A DNA stretch of 64,000 nt from Sorangium cellulosum (GCF_002950945.1 NZ_CP012673.1:7950501-8014500); one strand, 5' to 3'. Counted from the first letter of the stretch, positions 39,873-49,716 are shown. The notes: generated by a model from the sequence alone, not told the origin. Numbers and translations: made by a program.

Positions 39873-42020
39873 GTGGCAGACAACCTCCTGGTAGGCGACG
39901 CGGTCACCCCACTGCACGGATCGGCGGCCACCGCCGTGGCGTGGCGCTCGCGCGGGCAGCTCCGGGTCACGGTGATCGCGAAGGCGACGTTCGCGTTCGC
40001 GTCCGACACGGCGATGCCGCGCGCGGCGCCGCAGCCGATCCTCCGCGGAGAGGTCCATCACGGCAACAACCCCGCCCGCAGCGTCCGGTTCACGAGCGAT
40101 CTCGCTCCCTGCCTGGCCCGGGCCGACGTGCTCTTCACGGGGCACGCGTGGGCCCCGACGGAGCGCCCGGTCGACGTGCTCACCGTGCGGCTCGCGGTGT
40201 TCGACCGGCTCCGGCCGCTGCTCGACAAGCGGCTCGTCGTGCGGGAGCGCGGCGGCTTCCGGCGGGCGCCGATCGTCTACGAGCGGGCGGCCAGCAGGGA
40301 AGATCTGATGGATAACCCCCTCGGCGTCGCGGCGAGCGCCGGCGCGCCGGGCATCCTCGACCTCGCCGCGCCGGACCGCCCCGGCGGCTTCGGGCCCATC
40401 GCCCGCGCCTGGCCGGCGCGCAAGCGGCTCCTCGGAAACACGCCGCGCGCGGCGCTCGAGGGCGCCGTCGCCGAGATCCCCGAGGGGTTCGACTGGTCCT
40501 ACTTCCAGGCAGCGCCTGCCGATCAGCAGATCCAGCTCCTGCTCGGCGACGAGTGGATCCTGCTCGAAGGGCTCTGCCACGAGCATCCCTTGCTCCGGAT
40601 GCGCCTCCCGTCGGCGCGCGGCGTCGCCCGCGTCCATGGCCTGTCCACGTTCGGCGTGCCGGAAGGACAGCCGCTCGATCTCTGCGCCGATACGCTGCGC
40701 ATCGACGGCGACGAGCAGCGCTGCACGCTCGTGTTCCGGCGGAGCTTCCCCGTCGCCTGCGAGGCGGCGCTCGCGGCGGTGCGGATCACCGCGGGCGTCG
40801 CGTCCGACGGGGAGCCGCTCGCCTGGGTGGACCCGCCCCCGTCGACGCGGGCCGCGCCCGCCTGCGAGATCGCCCGGGGCGAGGGCCCGACCGGCACGGT
40901 CGCGGAGGCTCCGCTCGACTCGGCTTTCGAGGTCCCGAGTGGCACCGTGAGAGTGCTCCAGGAGAGCCTCGCGGCGCCCGCGAGCCTCGCCGCACCTGCG
41001 GTCCAGTCCGAGACGCTCTGGCTCGACTGCGAGGACGACGATGTGGCCTCGGAGCCCGTCTCGGTACTCCCCTTCTCCTCCGCGGCCCCTGCGCCCTCCT
41101 CCGCTCCTCCGTCTCCCGCGTCGGCCGGTCCGGCGTCGCTCGATCAGCCCGAGCCCGCCCCCGCCACGCCGTCCGCGCCCGCGGCGCCCGACACCTCCGC
41201 CACGCTCGCGATCTCCTGCGCCGACGACCTCCCTCCGGCCACCCCGCCCCCCCTGCCCTTCCGGGCCGCCAGCCCGCCGCCGCCAGCGCCGCCGTCCGCG
41301 CCGTCGCCCCTCCCCGGCGCCCCCTGGTCGGAGCGGAGGCCGTGCCCCGTTCCTGCGCTCTGCGCCGGACCGGGGACGCTCGTCCTCCAGGACGAGGCCG
41401 CCGCGGCGCTCCTCCAGGACGCCCTGCCCGCGGCGAGCCCGCTGGAGGCCGACGCTCCCAGGCCTTCGCCGGAGCCGGAGCAACACCGGCACGGCCACGA
41501 CGCGTCGCGCTTCTATCCGAGCCTCCGGCGCGCGCTCCGGGCAACGTGGCTCGACGGCGCCGACGAGGCGCCCCCTCCCCCCTCACCGCCGCTCGCGAGC
41601 GACGAGATCACCCTGGAGCGTTGCGCGGCCATCGCGGCGGAGCTCGCGGAGCGGCGCGCCCCCCGGACCGAGGTGCTCGCCGCGCACGGTCTGTCGAATG
41701 CGCAGTGGCGAAGCGCCCTGCAGCGATGGGAGGACGCGATCGAGAAGGAGCTCCGGCGCGGAGGCCGGGAGCTGCGCGATCGCTACGACGCCGCCTACGT
41801 CGCCGCCTGGGAGTCCATCCGCGGCCCCCTGGCGCTCACCGACTATGCGCGGCTGATCGTCGCGCACGAGCACCGCGAGCTCGACGCCGCCCTCGACGCC
41901 CTCTCCATTCGACGCGACGCCTGGGTCCACGTGAAGCGGCTCTGGAGCCGGCGACTCGCCGGCTCGCCAGGCCTCGCGGGCGCCGTGAAGAAAGAAACAG
42001 CCACGCTGCGCAGCGTGTGA
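39873..42020 (+). CDS. DUF2169-domain T6SS-associated protein with long Pro/Ala linker
   Basis: A 715-residue cytoplasmic protein, start GTG 39873. Residues about 10-300 are a DUF2169 domain (VIAKATFAFASDTAMPRAAP, then FGPIARAWPARKRLLGN, EGFDWSYFQAAPADQQIQLL and HPLLRMRLPSARGVARVHG). DUF2169 proteins are encoded beside VgrG and PAAR genes and are thought to be adaptors that load effectors. About 230 residues of disordered Pro/Ala/Ser linker follow. A C-terminal helical domain (about 560-700) includes ITLERCAAIAAELAERRAPR and WRSALQRWEDAIEKELRRGG. It is the first gene of the seven-gene island. Long linker plus C-terminal domain is unusual and could be the cargo-binding part. Confidence 0.85.
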   Translation: MADNLLVGDAVTPLHGSAATAVAWRSRGQLRVTVIAKATFAFASDTAMPRAAPQPILRGEVHHGNNPARSVRFTSDLAPCLARADVLFTGHAWAPTERPVDVLTVRLAVFDRLRPLLDKRLVVRERGGFRRAPIVYERAASREDLMDNPLGVAASAGAPGILDLAAPDRPGGFGPIARAWPARKRLLGNTPRAALEGAVAEIPEGFDWSYFQAAPADQQIQLLLGDEWILLEGLCHEHPLLRMRLPSARGVARVHGLSTFGVPEGQPLDLCADTLRIDGDEQRCTLVFRRSFPVACEAALAAVRITAGVASDGEPLAWVDPPPSTRAAPACEIARGEGPTGTVAEAPLDSAFEVPSGTVRVLQESLAAPASLAAPAVQSETLWLDCEDDDVASEPVSVLPFSSAAPAPSSAPPSPASAGPASLDQPEPAPATPSAPAAPDTSATLAISCADDLPPATPPPLPFRAASPPPPAPPSAPSPLPGAPWSERRPCPVPALCAGPGTLVLQDEAAAALLQDALPAASPLEADAPRPSPEPEQHRHGHDASRFYPSLRRALRATWLDGADEAPPPPSPPLASDEITLERCAAIAAELAERRAPRTEVLAAHGLSNAQWRSALQRWEDAIEKELRRGGRELRDRYDAAYVAAWESIRGPLALTDYARLIVAHEHRELDAALDALSIRRDAWVHVKRLWSRRLAGSPGLAGAVKKETATLRSV

Positions 42021-42145
42021 CAGCTCCGCATCAATCGTGTTGCCTCTCCGCGCGATCCGCTGGGCTCGCTTGAACGCCCGGTCGCAAATCGTATCCTCTC
42101 GTATCGGATTCTCGACGAGACGGAACGATCGCAGTCGAAGCACAC

Positions 42146-44635
42146 ATGCCTTCTCCTCCAAACTGGCCCTCTGAGCCCGCCGCCAAACGGCCCGCCTCTC
42201 CCCCGCCGGCAGAGACGACGGCCATTCTCCCGCGCAACGACGACCTCATTCCGGTCGTCACGACGTCGCCTTTCTCCGTCGCGACGATGGCCTGGCAGCT
42301 CCGGCCGCCGCAGGACTCGCTCACGGTCATCGTGAAAGGCACCTTCGATCTCGTCCCCGGCGGGCGCGCGCGCCCGCGCGAGGAGTCGGACCTCGCCACC
42401 GGGGATCTGCACGTGGACGGCGATCCGAACAAGAGCCTTATTTACGCGTCCGACTTCGCCGTCATCAAGCCGAAGGCCGACGTCACGCTCACCGGCCACG
42501 CGCGCCCGCGAGGGGGCTCCGCGACGGCGATGCAGGTGATCTTCCGCTTCAACGCGGAGCAAGGCGGGTTCGAGCGCGCGATCGTCGCGATCGGCGACCG
42601 GCGCTGGCAGAGGAAGCTCCTCGACGTCGCGCCGACCGACCCCGAGCCGTTCAGCGCGATGCCCCTCGTCCACGAGCGCGCGTTCGGCGGGCCGCTCGTC
42701 GACGCGAACCCGCTCGGCGTGGGGCACAAGGCCGAGCCCGGGCTCGACGGCATAACGCGCCTCCCCAACCTGGAGCTCGCAGGCCGGCTCATCATGAGCC
42801 CCGGCGACAGCCCGCCCCCCGCGGCGGTCGGCCCGATCCCGCCCCTCTGGAAGCAGCGCTGGTCGAGGCTCGGCACGTACGGCGACCGCTGGTTCAGGAC
42901 GCGCTGGCCGTACTTCCCCGAGGACTTCGACCCCGCCTTCTTCCAGGCCGCCCCGGAGGAGCAGCAGGTCCCGCACCTGCGCGGCGACGAGCCGTTCGAG
43001 CTCGTCGGTGTGCACGCCGAGCTCCCGACCCTCGCGGGGCGCCTGCCGGGGCTGCGCGCGCGCTGCTTCGCGAAGCGGACCGCGGCGGCGGGCGGCGGCT
43101 TCGGCGAGATCCCGCTGCGGCTCGACACGGCGGCGTTCGACGCGGACGCGATGGCCGTGAACCTCGTCTGGCGCGGCCTGCTCGAGGTGAGCGACGACGA
43201 CGCCCCGGAGATCGAGCACCTCTTCGTGATGCACGAGGAGCTCGACGCGGCCCCGGCCGCCGTCGAGGAGGCGCACGCCCGCTACCTGGCGGCGCTGCGC
43301 GCGGCCGAGGTGGTCGCGGAGACCCCGGGCGAGCAGGCCGCGGCCGCCAACGACGCCGCGCCGCCGGCGCAAGGCGCGGACGACCACGCCCCCGCCGGCG
43401 ACACCGCCCCGGGCAACGCCGCCGCCCGCGGAGCGGACCCGTCCGAGGAACAGGAGCCCCCCGACGTCGAGAAGGCGATCGAGGCGCGCCAGGCGGAGCT
43501 CCTCCAGAAGCTCCGCGCGGAGGGCATCCCCGAGGAAGAGCTCACCGGGACACCGCCGCCCGTGCCGCCGCCGCCCAGCCCGGAGGCGATCGCCGAGCAG
43601 CTGCGCGAGTCCGGCGCGGAGGAGGACGACATCGCCGCGCTGCTCAAGGCGCTCGGGCCGCAGCCCGAGGAGGCCGAGGAGGACAACGGCGAGGCGAAGC
43701 CGGCCGCGGCCGAGGGGCGCGCGCGCGCCGTCGCGCTGCTCGAGGCCGGCATGCCCCTCGACGATCACGACTTCGCGGGCGCCGACCTCTCCGGGCTCGA
43801 CTTCAGCGGCCGCTCGCTCGTGCGCGCGCACCTGAGGGACACGAACCTGCGCGGCGCGGTCCTCGCGAAGGCGACCTTGACCGAGGCGCAGCTCGGCGGC
43901 GCCGACCTCACCGGCGCCGTGCTCGCCGGCGCCGACCTCACCAGCGCCGACTTCACGGGCGCCGTCCTGGAGAAGGCGCAGCTCGACGGCGCGACGCTCG
44001 AGGCGACCCGCTTCGACGAGGCCCGCGGGCCGGAGGCGAGCTTCGCCGGGGCGCGCGGCCGCGCGGCGAGCTTCACGTCAGGGACCTGGGACGGGGCGAG
44101 CTTCGCGGGGATGCACGTGGAGGACGCGGATTTCACCCGCGCCGCCATCGCGGGCGCCGACTTCCGGGGCGCGACCCTCCCCGAGGTGCGCCTCTACGAG
44201 GCGCGCGGCAGCCAGGCCGTCTTCGACGGCGCCACCATGACCGGCGCGCGGGGCGACGGCGCGGCGCTGCCGAGGAGCTCGTTCAAGGCCGCCGTCCTCC
44301 CGGGATCGGTCTGGGAGATCGCCGTCCTCGACGAGGCGACGTTCGACGGCGCGGACCTGAAGGACGCGAGCTTCCGCCGCGCGATCTGCCGCAAGGCGAG
44401 GTTCGTCGCCGCCGACCTGCGCGAGGCGCAGCTCGTCCGGGCGAGGCTCGCGGGCGCCGTCTTCCTCGAGGCGAACCTGATGATGGCCTCCCTGGAGAAG
44501 GCCGATCTCACGCTCGCCGACCTCCGCGGCGCGAACCTGCACGCGGCCGGGCTCGTGAAGGCCACGCTGGAGCATGCCCAGCTCGAGGGCGCCCTGCTCA
44601 CGCAGTCCTCGATCGCCCAGCAGAGGCAGCCGTGA
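42146..44635 (+). CDS. DUF2169 fused to pentapeptide-repeat beta-helix
   Basis: An 829-residue protein. After an N-terminal Pro-rich segment, DUF2169 spans about 40-375 (LTVIVKGTFDLVPGGRARPR, FNAEQGGFERAIVAIGDRRW, FDPAFFQAAPEEQQVPHLRG). An acidic, helical linker (about 380-540: EKAIEARQAELLQKLRAEGI) leads to about 280 residues of pentapeptide repeats A(D/N)LxX. Examples are FAGADLSGLDFSGRSLVRAH and LGGADLTGAVLAGADLTSAD. These form a right-handed quadrilateral beta-helix. DUF2169-pentapeptide fusions are known in T6SS islands; they may act as adaptor or as a rigid spike-like scaffold. The TGA overlaps the next GTG by 4 nt (GTGA). Confidence 0.88.
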   Translation: MPSPPNWPSEPAAKRPASPPPAETTAILPRNDDLIPVVTTSPFSVATMAWQLRPPQDSLTVIVKGTFDLVPGGRARPREESDLATGDLHVDGDPNKSLIYASDFAVIKPKADVTLTGHARPRGGSATAMQVIFRFNAEQGGFERAIVAIGDRRWQRKLLDVAPTDPEPFSAMPLVHERAFGGPLVDANPLGVGHKAEPGLDGITRLPNLELAGRLIMSPGDSPPPAAVGPIPPLWKQRWSRLGTYGDRWFRTRWPYFPEDFDPAFFQAAPEEQQVPHLRGDEPFELVGVHAELPTLAGRLPGLRARCFAKRTAAAGGGFGEIPLRLDTAAFDADAMAVNLVWRGLLEVSDDDAPEIEHLFVMHEELDAAPAAVEEAHARYLAALRAAEVVAETPGEQAAAANDAAPPAQGADDHAPAGDTAPGNAAARGADPSEEQEPPDVEKAIEARQAELLQKLRAEGIPEEELTGTPPPVPPPPSPEAIAEQLRESGAEEDDIAALLKALGPQPEEAEEDNGEAKPAAAEGRARAVALLEAGMPLDDHDFAGADLSGLDFSGRSLVRAHLRDTNLRGAVLAKATLTEAQLGGADLTGAVLAGADLTSADFTGAVLEKAQLDGATLEATRFDEARGPEASFAGARGRAASFTSGTWDGASFAGMHVEDADFTRAAIAGADFRGATLPEVRLYEARGSQAVFDGATMTGARGDGAALPRSSFKAAVLPGSVWEIAVLDEATFDGADLKDASFRRAICRKARFVAADLREAQLVRARLAGAVFLEANLMMASLEKADLTLADLRGANLHAAGLVKATLEHAQLEGALLTQSSIAQQRQP

Positions 44636-46554
44636 TCACGACGCGCGAGCAGTTCGAGGCGGCCGTGGCCGCCGGCCAGAGCTTCGAGGACGAGACCCTC
44701 GAGGGCGTGAACCTCGACGGGTTCGAGGGGCACGAGCTCAACTTCGCGAACAGCGCCTGGCGCAACGTCCGGGCGCGCGGCGCGAAGCTCACGTCGTGCG
44801 TCTTCAACGGCGCGCGCATGGTGCTCGTCGACCTGAAGGGCGCGGACCTCAGCGGCTCGGCCTGCGAGAAGCTCGACGCCTCGTCGGCGGAGGGCCTGCC
44901 GGGCAACGATCTGTCGGGGGTCAACCTCGACAGCACCATCCTCCAGCGCGCGAACCTCTCGGGCGCCGTGCTCGAGGGCGCGCGCCTCTCGGGCGTGACG
45001 CTGTTCGAGGCCTGCCTCGAGCGCGTCCGCGCGGCCCGGGCCGTCTTCAGCGGCAGCGTCCTCTCGTCGGCCAGCTTCGCGGCCGCCGACCTCTCGGGCG
45101 CCGCGCTCGACGGGGCGGTCGTGAACAAGGCGACCTTCGAGGGCGCGCGCCTCGACGGCGCCTCGCTGCGCGAGCTCGACCTGACCGAGTGCGTCATCGA
45201 GCGCGCGTCGCTCGCGGGCGCCGACCTGTCGGGCGCGTCCGCGCCGCAGATCGACTTCCGCGCGCACGGCGTCCCGCGCGACCTCACGGCGGCCGACGTC
45301 CCGGGCGCGCAGTTCGGGCCCGCGGATCTGCGCAGCGTCGTCCTGACCCGGGCGAAGCTCGCGGGCGCAGGGCTCGCCGGCGCCGACCTGTCGGGCACCG
45401 ACGCGACCGACGTGGACCTCCGCGGCGCGACCCTCACGGGCGCGCGGCTCGAGGGCACGACGCTCGCGGGCGCGCGCCTCGCCTCCGCCGACCTCTCGGA
45501 CGCCGCGCTGGAAGGCGCCGACCTGAGCCGCGCGGATCTCACCGACGCCACGCTCGAGGGCGTCTCGCTGAGCGGCGCGAAGCTCGAGGGCGCGACCTGG
45601 CGGGGCGCCGATCTCACCGGGGCGCGCTTCGGGGAGGTCGCGCTCTGGGGCGCCAACTTCTCCGGCGTGCGGATGCGCAACGCCCGCCTCACGGGCGCCG
45701 ATCTCACCGGGACGATCTTCGACGACGCCGACCTGTCCGGGGCCTCGCTCGCCTCCGCGGAGCTCAAGGACACGAGCTTCTCGAGGGCGAAGCTCGAGGG
45801 CGCCGACTTCACGGGCGCCGCCTTCGAGGCGACCGATCTCTCGGACGCCGATCTCTCGAGCGCCGTCCTCGCGAACGCCGATCTCCGCTCCTCCGTGCTG
45901 CGCCACACCCTGCTCGCCGGGGCGGATCTGCGCGGCGTGAAGATCGAGGGGGGAAACCTCACGGCGCTCGACCTCACCGAGGTCGACCTGGCCGGCGTGT
46001 CGCTCGTGAACACGATCGTGGACGGGCTGCGGGCGCCCGGGGTCGACTTCAAGGGCTGCGTCCTCACCGACTCGATGTTCGAGGGCGCCGACCTCGCGGG
46101 CGCGGACCTGTCGGGGGTCGACGTCCGGCGCACGAGCTTCGCGGGCGCGAACCTGCAGGGCGCGACGCTGCGCAAGCTGCTCGGCGAGGCGGCCGACTTC
46201 ACGGGCGCGAACCTCGACGGCGCCGACCTCACCGGGGCCGCCCTGCCGAGCGCGTCGCTCGTGCGGGCGACGCTGCGCAAGGCGACGGCCGACCGGGCCG
46301 ACCTCACGCGCGCGGGCCTCGAGCGGGCGGACCTCCGCGGCGCGTCGCTGCGCGCGGCGAGCCTCAAGTACACGGACCTGTCGCACGCGCAGCTCGACGT
46401 CGCCGACCTGCGCGACGCCGACCTGGAACAGGCGAACCTGCACCGGATCAAGCGGGAGGGCGCCCGGATGAGCGGCGCCAGGACGAAGGACGTCCACGAC
46501 ACCGATCCGGAGCTCGCGGCGGCCGAGGATTTCGCCGCGAAGCGCACCACCTGA
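44632..46554 (+). CDS. giant pentapeptide-repeat protein of the T6SS island
   Basis: A 640-residue protein made almost wholly of pentapeptide repeats, after a short N-terminal helix (MITTREQFEAAVAAGQSFED). Typical units are LSGANL-like triplets such as ADLSRADLTDATLEGVSLSG and FTGAAFEATDLSDADLSSAV. More than 100 repeats would build a very long beta-helix rod. One irregular insertion around 45258-45310 (DFRAHGVPRDLTAADVPGAQ) breaks the rod. Start GTG 44632 overlaps the previous stop, so synthesis is coupled to the DUF2169-pentapeptide protein. Rods of this kind are known as DNA mimics (MfpA/Qnr); here T6SS context makes a scaffold or cargo role more likely. Confidence 0.88.
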   Translation: MITTREQFEAAVAAGQSFEDETLEGVNLDGFEGHELNFANSAWRNVRARGAKLTSCVFNGARMVLVDLKGADLSGSACEKLDASSAEGLPGNDLSGVNLDSTILQRANLSGAVLEGARLSGVTLFEACLERVRAARAVFSGSVLSSASFAAADLSGAALDGAVVNKATFEGARLDGASLRELDLTECVIERASLAGADLSGASAPQIDFRAHGVPRDLTAADVPGAQFGPADLRSVVLTRAKLAGAGLAGADLSGTDATDVDLRGATLTGARLEGTTLAGARLASADLSDAALEGADLSRADLTDATLEGVSLSGAKLEGATWRGADLTGARFGEVALWGANFSGVRMRNARLTGADLTGTIFDDADLSGASLASAELKDTSFSRAKLEGADFTGAAFEATDLSDADLSSAVLANADLRSSVLRHTLLAGADLRGVKIEGGNLTALDLTEVDLAGVSLVNTIVDGLRAPGVDFKGCVLTDSMFEGADLAGADLSGVDVRRTSFAGANLQGATLRKLLGEAADFTGANLDGADLTGAALPSASLVRATLRKATADRADLTRAGLERADLRGASLRAASLKYTDLSHAQLDVADLRDADLEQANLHRIKREGARMSGARTKDVHDTDPELAAAEDFAAKRTT

Positions 46555-46583
46555 AGGCCGAGAAGCAAGCACTGGGGTAAACG

Positions 46584-48128
46584 ATGGCAGACGGCGGATT
46601 GCATGAGGCGAGCAACATTGCCTTCGCGTCGGGCGCGATGCCCGGCGTGCGGATCGAGCTGCGCGGCGTCTGGGGTCGAGAGCGGCTGTCGCGGCTGTTC
46701 GAGTACGACCTCATCCTCATGCGCAAGAGGGAGGAGGACCCGTTCACCGACGACGAGCTCGACGCCCTCCTGAAGGCCCCCTGCGCGATCTCGATGGGGC
46801 CGAGGGTCGGCGACCAGGTCCACGGCCTGCTCGAGAGCATCGAGCTCATCGACGTGACGCGCGAGGTCGCGCCCCGGTACCACGCGCGGCTGGTCCCGTC
46901 GGTCTGGCCGCTCACCGTCGCGCGCAGCTGCCGCGTGTACCAGGACACGACCATCCCCGACATGGTGACGGAGCTCCTGCAGCTCTACGGGCTCAGCCCG
47001 GGCGAGGACTTCGAGCTGCGCATCCTCGGCGACACGCCCGAGTACGAGTACGTGGTGCAGTACCAGGAGAGCGAGTGGGACTTCATCCAGCGCTGGCTCG
47101 AGCGCGAGGGGTACTTCTACTGGTTCGAGCACTCGGGGAGCGGCGACAAGCTCATCATCGCCGACTCGAACGCTGCCGTGACCCCGATCAAGGCGCCGAG
47201 CACGATCAGCTACCGCGAGATCAACAACCTCGGGGCCGACGTGTCCACGGTCTTCTCGTGGAACCTGCACCAGCGGCGCGTCCCGGCGAAGGTCGCCGTC
47301 TTCGATTACAACTACCGCACGCCGAGCGAGCCGCTCGTCGCCACGGGCGAGATCGACGTCCAGCGCGGGCTCGGGACCGTCTGCTACTACGGCGAGCACT
47401 TCAAGGACTCGGGGCAGGGCAAACGCGTCGCGAAGCTGCGCGCGGAGCGGCACCTCTGCGAGCGGCGCACCTACACGGCCCGGACCGACTGCCCCCGCTT
47501 CCGGGTGGGCCACCGCTTCGAGCTCGAGAACCACCACGACGCGTCCCACGACGGGCCCTACATGATCACGGCGATCGAGCACCGGGCCGGGTATCCGGTC
47601 CGGGAGCTCCAGGGGCTCGTCCCGACGACGTCGGGCGCGCGGCCGTTCGTCCACAGCGAGCGCGACGACGCCGGCGAGATGTCGGAGCAGTACAGCGCGC
47701 GCTTCGAGGCCATCCCGTACGAGGTGCAGTTCCGGCCCGAGATGGTCACGCCGTGGCCGAGCATCCACGGCGTCATGCACGCGCACGTCGCCTCCGACAC
47801 CTCGGGCGATTACGCGCAGATCGACGAGCAGGGCCGCTACAAGGTGAAGCTGCCGTTCGACGTGAGCGGCCGCACCGGCACGCGGGTGTCGCGCTGGATC
47901 CGGATGGCGCAGCCGTACAGCGGCTCCGGGTACGGGACGCACTTCCCGCTGCACAAGGGCGCCGAGGTGCTGCTCGCGTACATCGACGGCGATCCGGACC
48001 GCCCCATCATCGTGGGCGCGGTGCCGAACCCGCAGACGGCGAGCCCGACGACGATGATGAACTCGACCCAGTCGGTCATCCACACCGCCTCGGGGATCCG
48101 CATCGAGCTCGAGGACAACCAGGACTGA
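46584..48128 (+). CDS. VgrG (TssI), T6SS tip protein, short form
   Basis: A 514-residue spike protein that forms the trimeric T6SS tip. It has the gp27-like part (about 20-370: LFEYDLILMRKREEDPF, EYEYVVQYQESEWDFIQRWL then EREGYFYWFEHS) and the gp5 OB-fold (about 385-490: HVASDTSGDYAQIDEQGRYK, WIRMAQPYSGSGYGTHFPLH then KGAEVLLAYIDGDPDRPIIV). It then stops at ASGIRIELEDNQD, exactly where the beta-helical needle of longer VgrGs begins. The next gene continues in the same reading frame after one TGA and 18 nt. ATG 46584; it follows the pentapeptide gene by 29 nt. No core T6SS genes are near, so it is an orphan vgrG island. Confidence 0.93.
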   Translation: MADGGLHEASNIAFASGAMPGVRIELRGVWGRERLSRLFEYDLILMRKREEDPFTDDELDALLKAPCAISMGPRVGDQVHGLLESIELIDVTREVAPRYHARLVPSVWPLTVARSCRVYQDTTIPDMVTELLQLYGLSPGEDFELRILGDTPEYEYVVQYQESEWDFIQRWLEREGYFYWFEHSGSGDKLIIADSNAAVTPIKAPSTISYREINNLGADVSTVFSWNLHQRRVPAKVAVFDYNYRTPSEPLVATGEIDVQRGLGTVCYYGEHFKDSGQGKRVAKLRAERHLCERRTYTARTDCPRFRVGHRFELENHHDASHDGPYMITAIEHRAGYPVRELQGLVPTTSGARPFVHSERDDAGEMSEQYSARFEAIPYEVQFRPEMVTPWPSIHGVMHAHVASDTSGDYAQIDEQGRYKVKLPFDVSGRTGTRVSRWIRMAQPYSGSGYGTHFPLHKGAEVLLAYIDGDPDRPIIVGAVPNPQTASPTTMMNSTQSVIHTASGIRIELEDNQD

Positions 48129-48146
48129 CGTCCAGCGAGGGATCTC

Positions 48147-49661
48147 ATGAGCACACTGACGCCCACGGACATCGATATCGATACCCTCCTGAACCCGAAG
48201 ACGTCGCCCAGCGTGCGCGACCCGGATTTCCCGGCGACGATCGAGATCTCCCCGGAAGTGCCGTCGGCGCAGACGACGGATCCACACCGGCTCACGCTCT
48301 ACGTGCCGACGCCGGACGCGACGGTGGTGAGCCTCGGCAAGGGGGCCTCGGATCGGATCCCGGAGACCGGCATCACGGGCAAGACCAACACCCATATTCA
48401 CTGGGAGACGGTGTCGGACCCTGCCCGGACGCTGGTCATGCTCGGCGGCCCCATGCTCGCGGACGGCCCGGGCGGCGACGGCGCGGTGGCCAAGGAGAGC
48501 AAGGGCTACGCGATGATGACGGCCGGCCACGGGTGGCACTGCGCGGACCTCCAGCAGCGCTTCATCGCGCGCGGCGGCGACATCGTGCTCCGCACCACCT
48601 CGGCCATGGGCGCGAACGGCGCGAAGCCCACGGCGCAGATCCAGTCCGATCAGGGCAACGTCGAGGTCATCGCGAAGACCACGATCGGGATCGGGTCGCA
48701 GGGCGACGTGCTCATCGTGGGTGATCCAGCCCTCACGACGGACGCGACGGGGTATGGCCAGCCCGTCGGGACGCACGTGATGGACAAGACCACGACGACG
48801 ACGCAGAAGCGGATCCTGAACGTCCTCGACATGGTGACCGCCTGCTACTCGCTGTACATGACGACCACGCGGAGCTGGATCACCAAGGTGAGGCCCGGGA
48901 CGCCCGGCTGGCAGAAGGAGTTCTCGTTCGAGACGTTCAAGGACATCGGCGACATCGCGAAGATCGTGTCGCAGATCGTACGCTTCGCGGACGACATCAA
49001 GAAGCCGAAGGGCCGCGTGTCGATCGTGGCCTCGAAGTACGCGAGCATGAACGCCCAGATCGGCGCCACGATGTACGGGGCCGTGTCCTCCACCGTGGCC
49101 TCGTTCCTGAGCGCGTCCGTGCTCGGAGGCACCGCGGGGATCAAGGGCCTGCTCCACGCGAGCATGTGGGCCAGCCTGTACACGGGCGTGAAGTCGGCGC
49201 GCGAGCTCAGCCTGGAGAGCGAGTGGGGCACCGCGGCCTTCCGTGGCTACAAGCGCGCCGAGGTCTCCAGCATGAAGGGGGAAGTGAGGGTGCAGGCGCA
49301 GCAGGACGCGCGGATCAACTCCGTGGACGGCAACGTCTACGTGCACAGCCCAAACCTCGCTTACATCGGCGCGACCAACACGGTGCCGGGCGCTGGATAC
49401 GGGCTTCTCATCAAGCCGGGCAGCGCGCAGCTGGGCCAGATCATCACGAACGGCGCGACCTTCACGAACAGCGTGGCGAACTTCGGCCGTCAGAGTCTGA
49501 TCGACATGGACGCGAAGGGCCTCTACGCGATGACGCCGCACTCGAGCCTGGTGCTCAGCGCGCGCCGGCCGGCGGCCATGCTCGATGCTGGTCGGAGCTC
49601 CGTCGAGCTGAGTGCCGTCAATATCACGGTAAGCTGCCCTGGCCGGGTCCTGCTCCAGTGA
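48147..49661 (+). CDS. VgrG-continuing protein of the T6SS island, unknown domain
   Basis: A 504-residue protein in the same frame as vgrG. GAGGG lies 5 nt before ATG 48147. The N-terminal half (about 30-210) is beta-rich with NVEVIAKTTIGIGSQGDVLI and GGDIVLRTTSAMGANGAKPT, like the stalk of a VgrG needle. The middle (about 290-350) has an amphipathic/hydrophobic run, ATMYGAVSSTVASFLSASVL then GGTAGIKGLLHASMWASLY. The end returns to short beta repeats (VSSMKGEVRVQAQQDARINS, DGNVYVHSPNLAYIG). No family recognised. It may be a separate needle-tip, or a cargo with a membrane-active segment carried by the spike. Confidence 0.75.
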   Translation: MSTLTPTDIDIDTLLNPKTSPSVRDPDFPATIEISPEVPSAQTTDPHRLTLYVPTPDATVVSLGKGASDRIPETGITGKTNTHIHWETVSDPARTLVMLGGPMLADGPGGDGAVAKESKGYAMMTAGHGWHCADLQQRFIARGGDIVLRTTSAMGANGAKPTAQIQSDQGNVEVIAKTTIGIGSQGDVLIVGDPALTTDATGYGQPVGTHVMDKTTTTTQKRILNVLDMVTACYSLYMTTTRSWITKVRPGTPGWQKEFSFETFKDIGDIAKIVSQIVRFADDIKKPKGRVSIVASKYASMNAQIGATMYGAVSSTVASFLSASVLGGTAGIKGLLHASMWASLYTGVKSARELSLESEWGTAAFRGYKRAEVSSMKGEVRVQAQQDARINSVDGNVYVHSPNLAYIGATNTVPGAGYGLLIKPGSAQLGQIITNGATFTNSVANFGRQSLIDMDAKGLYAMTPHSSLVLSARRPAAMLDAGRSSVELSAVNITVSCPGRVLLQ

Positions 49662-49716
49662 GGCGGGCGCGGTCGGGCGGAGAGGCGTTTGGGGCGGTGC
49701 GGAGGCGGAGAGATCG

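Noticed and set aside
39483-41498. Minus-strand open frame opposite the DUF2169 gene
   Set aside because: Low-complexity Arg/Gly composition; the plus-strand protein has a clear domain.
42021-42145. Two TCGTATC direct repeats upstream of the DUF2169-pentapeptide gene as a promoter
   Set aside because: Short and unphased; not enough to call a site.
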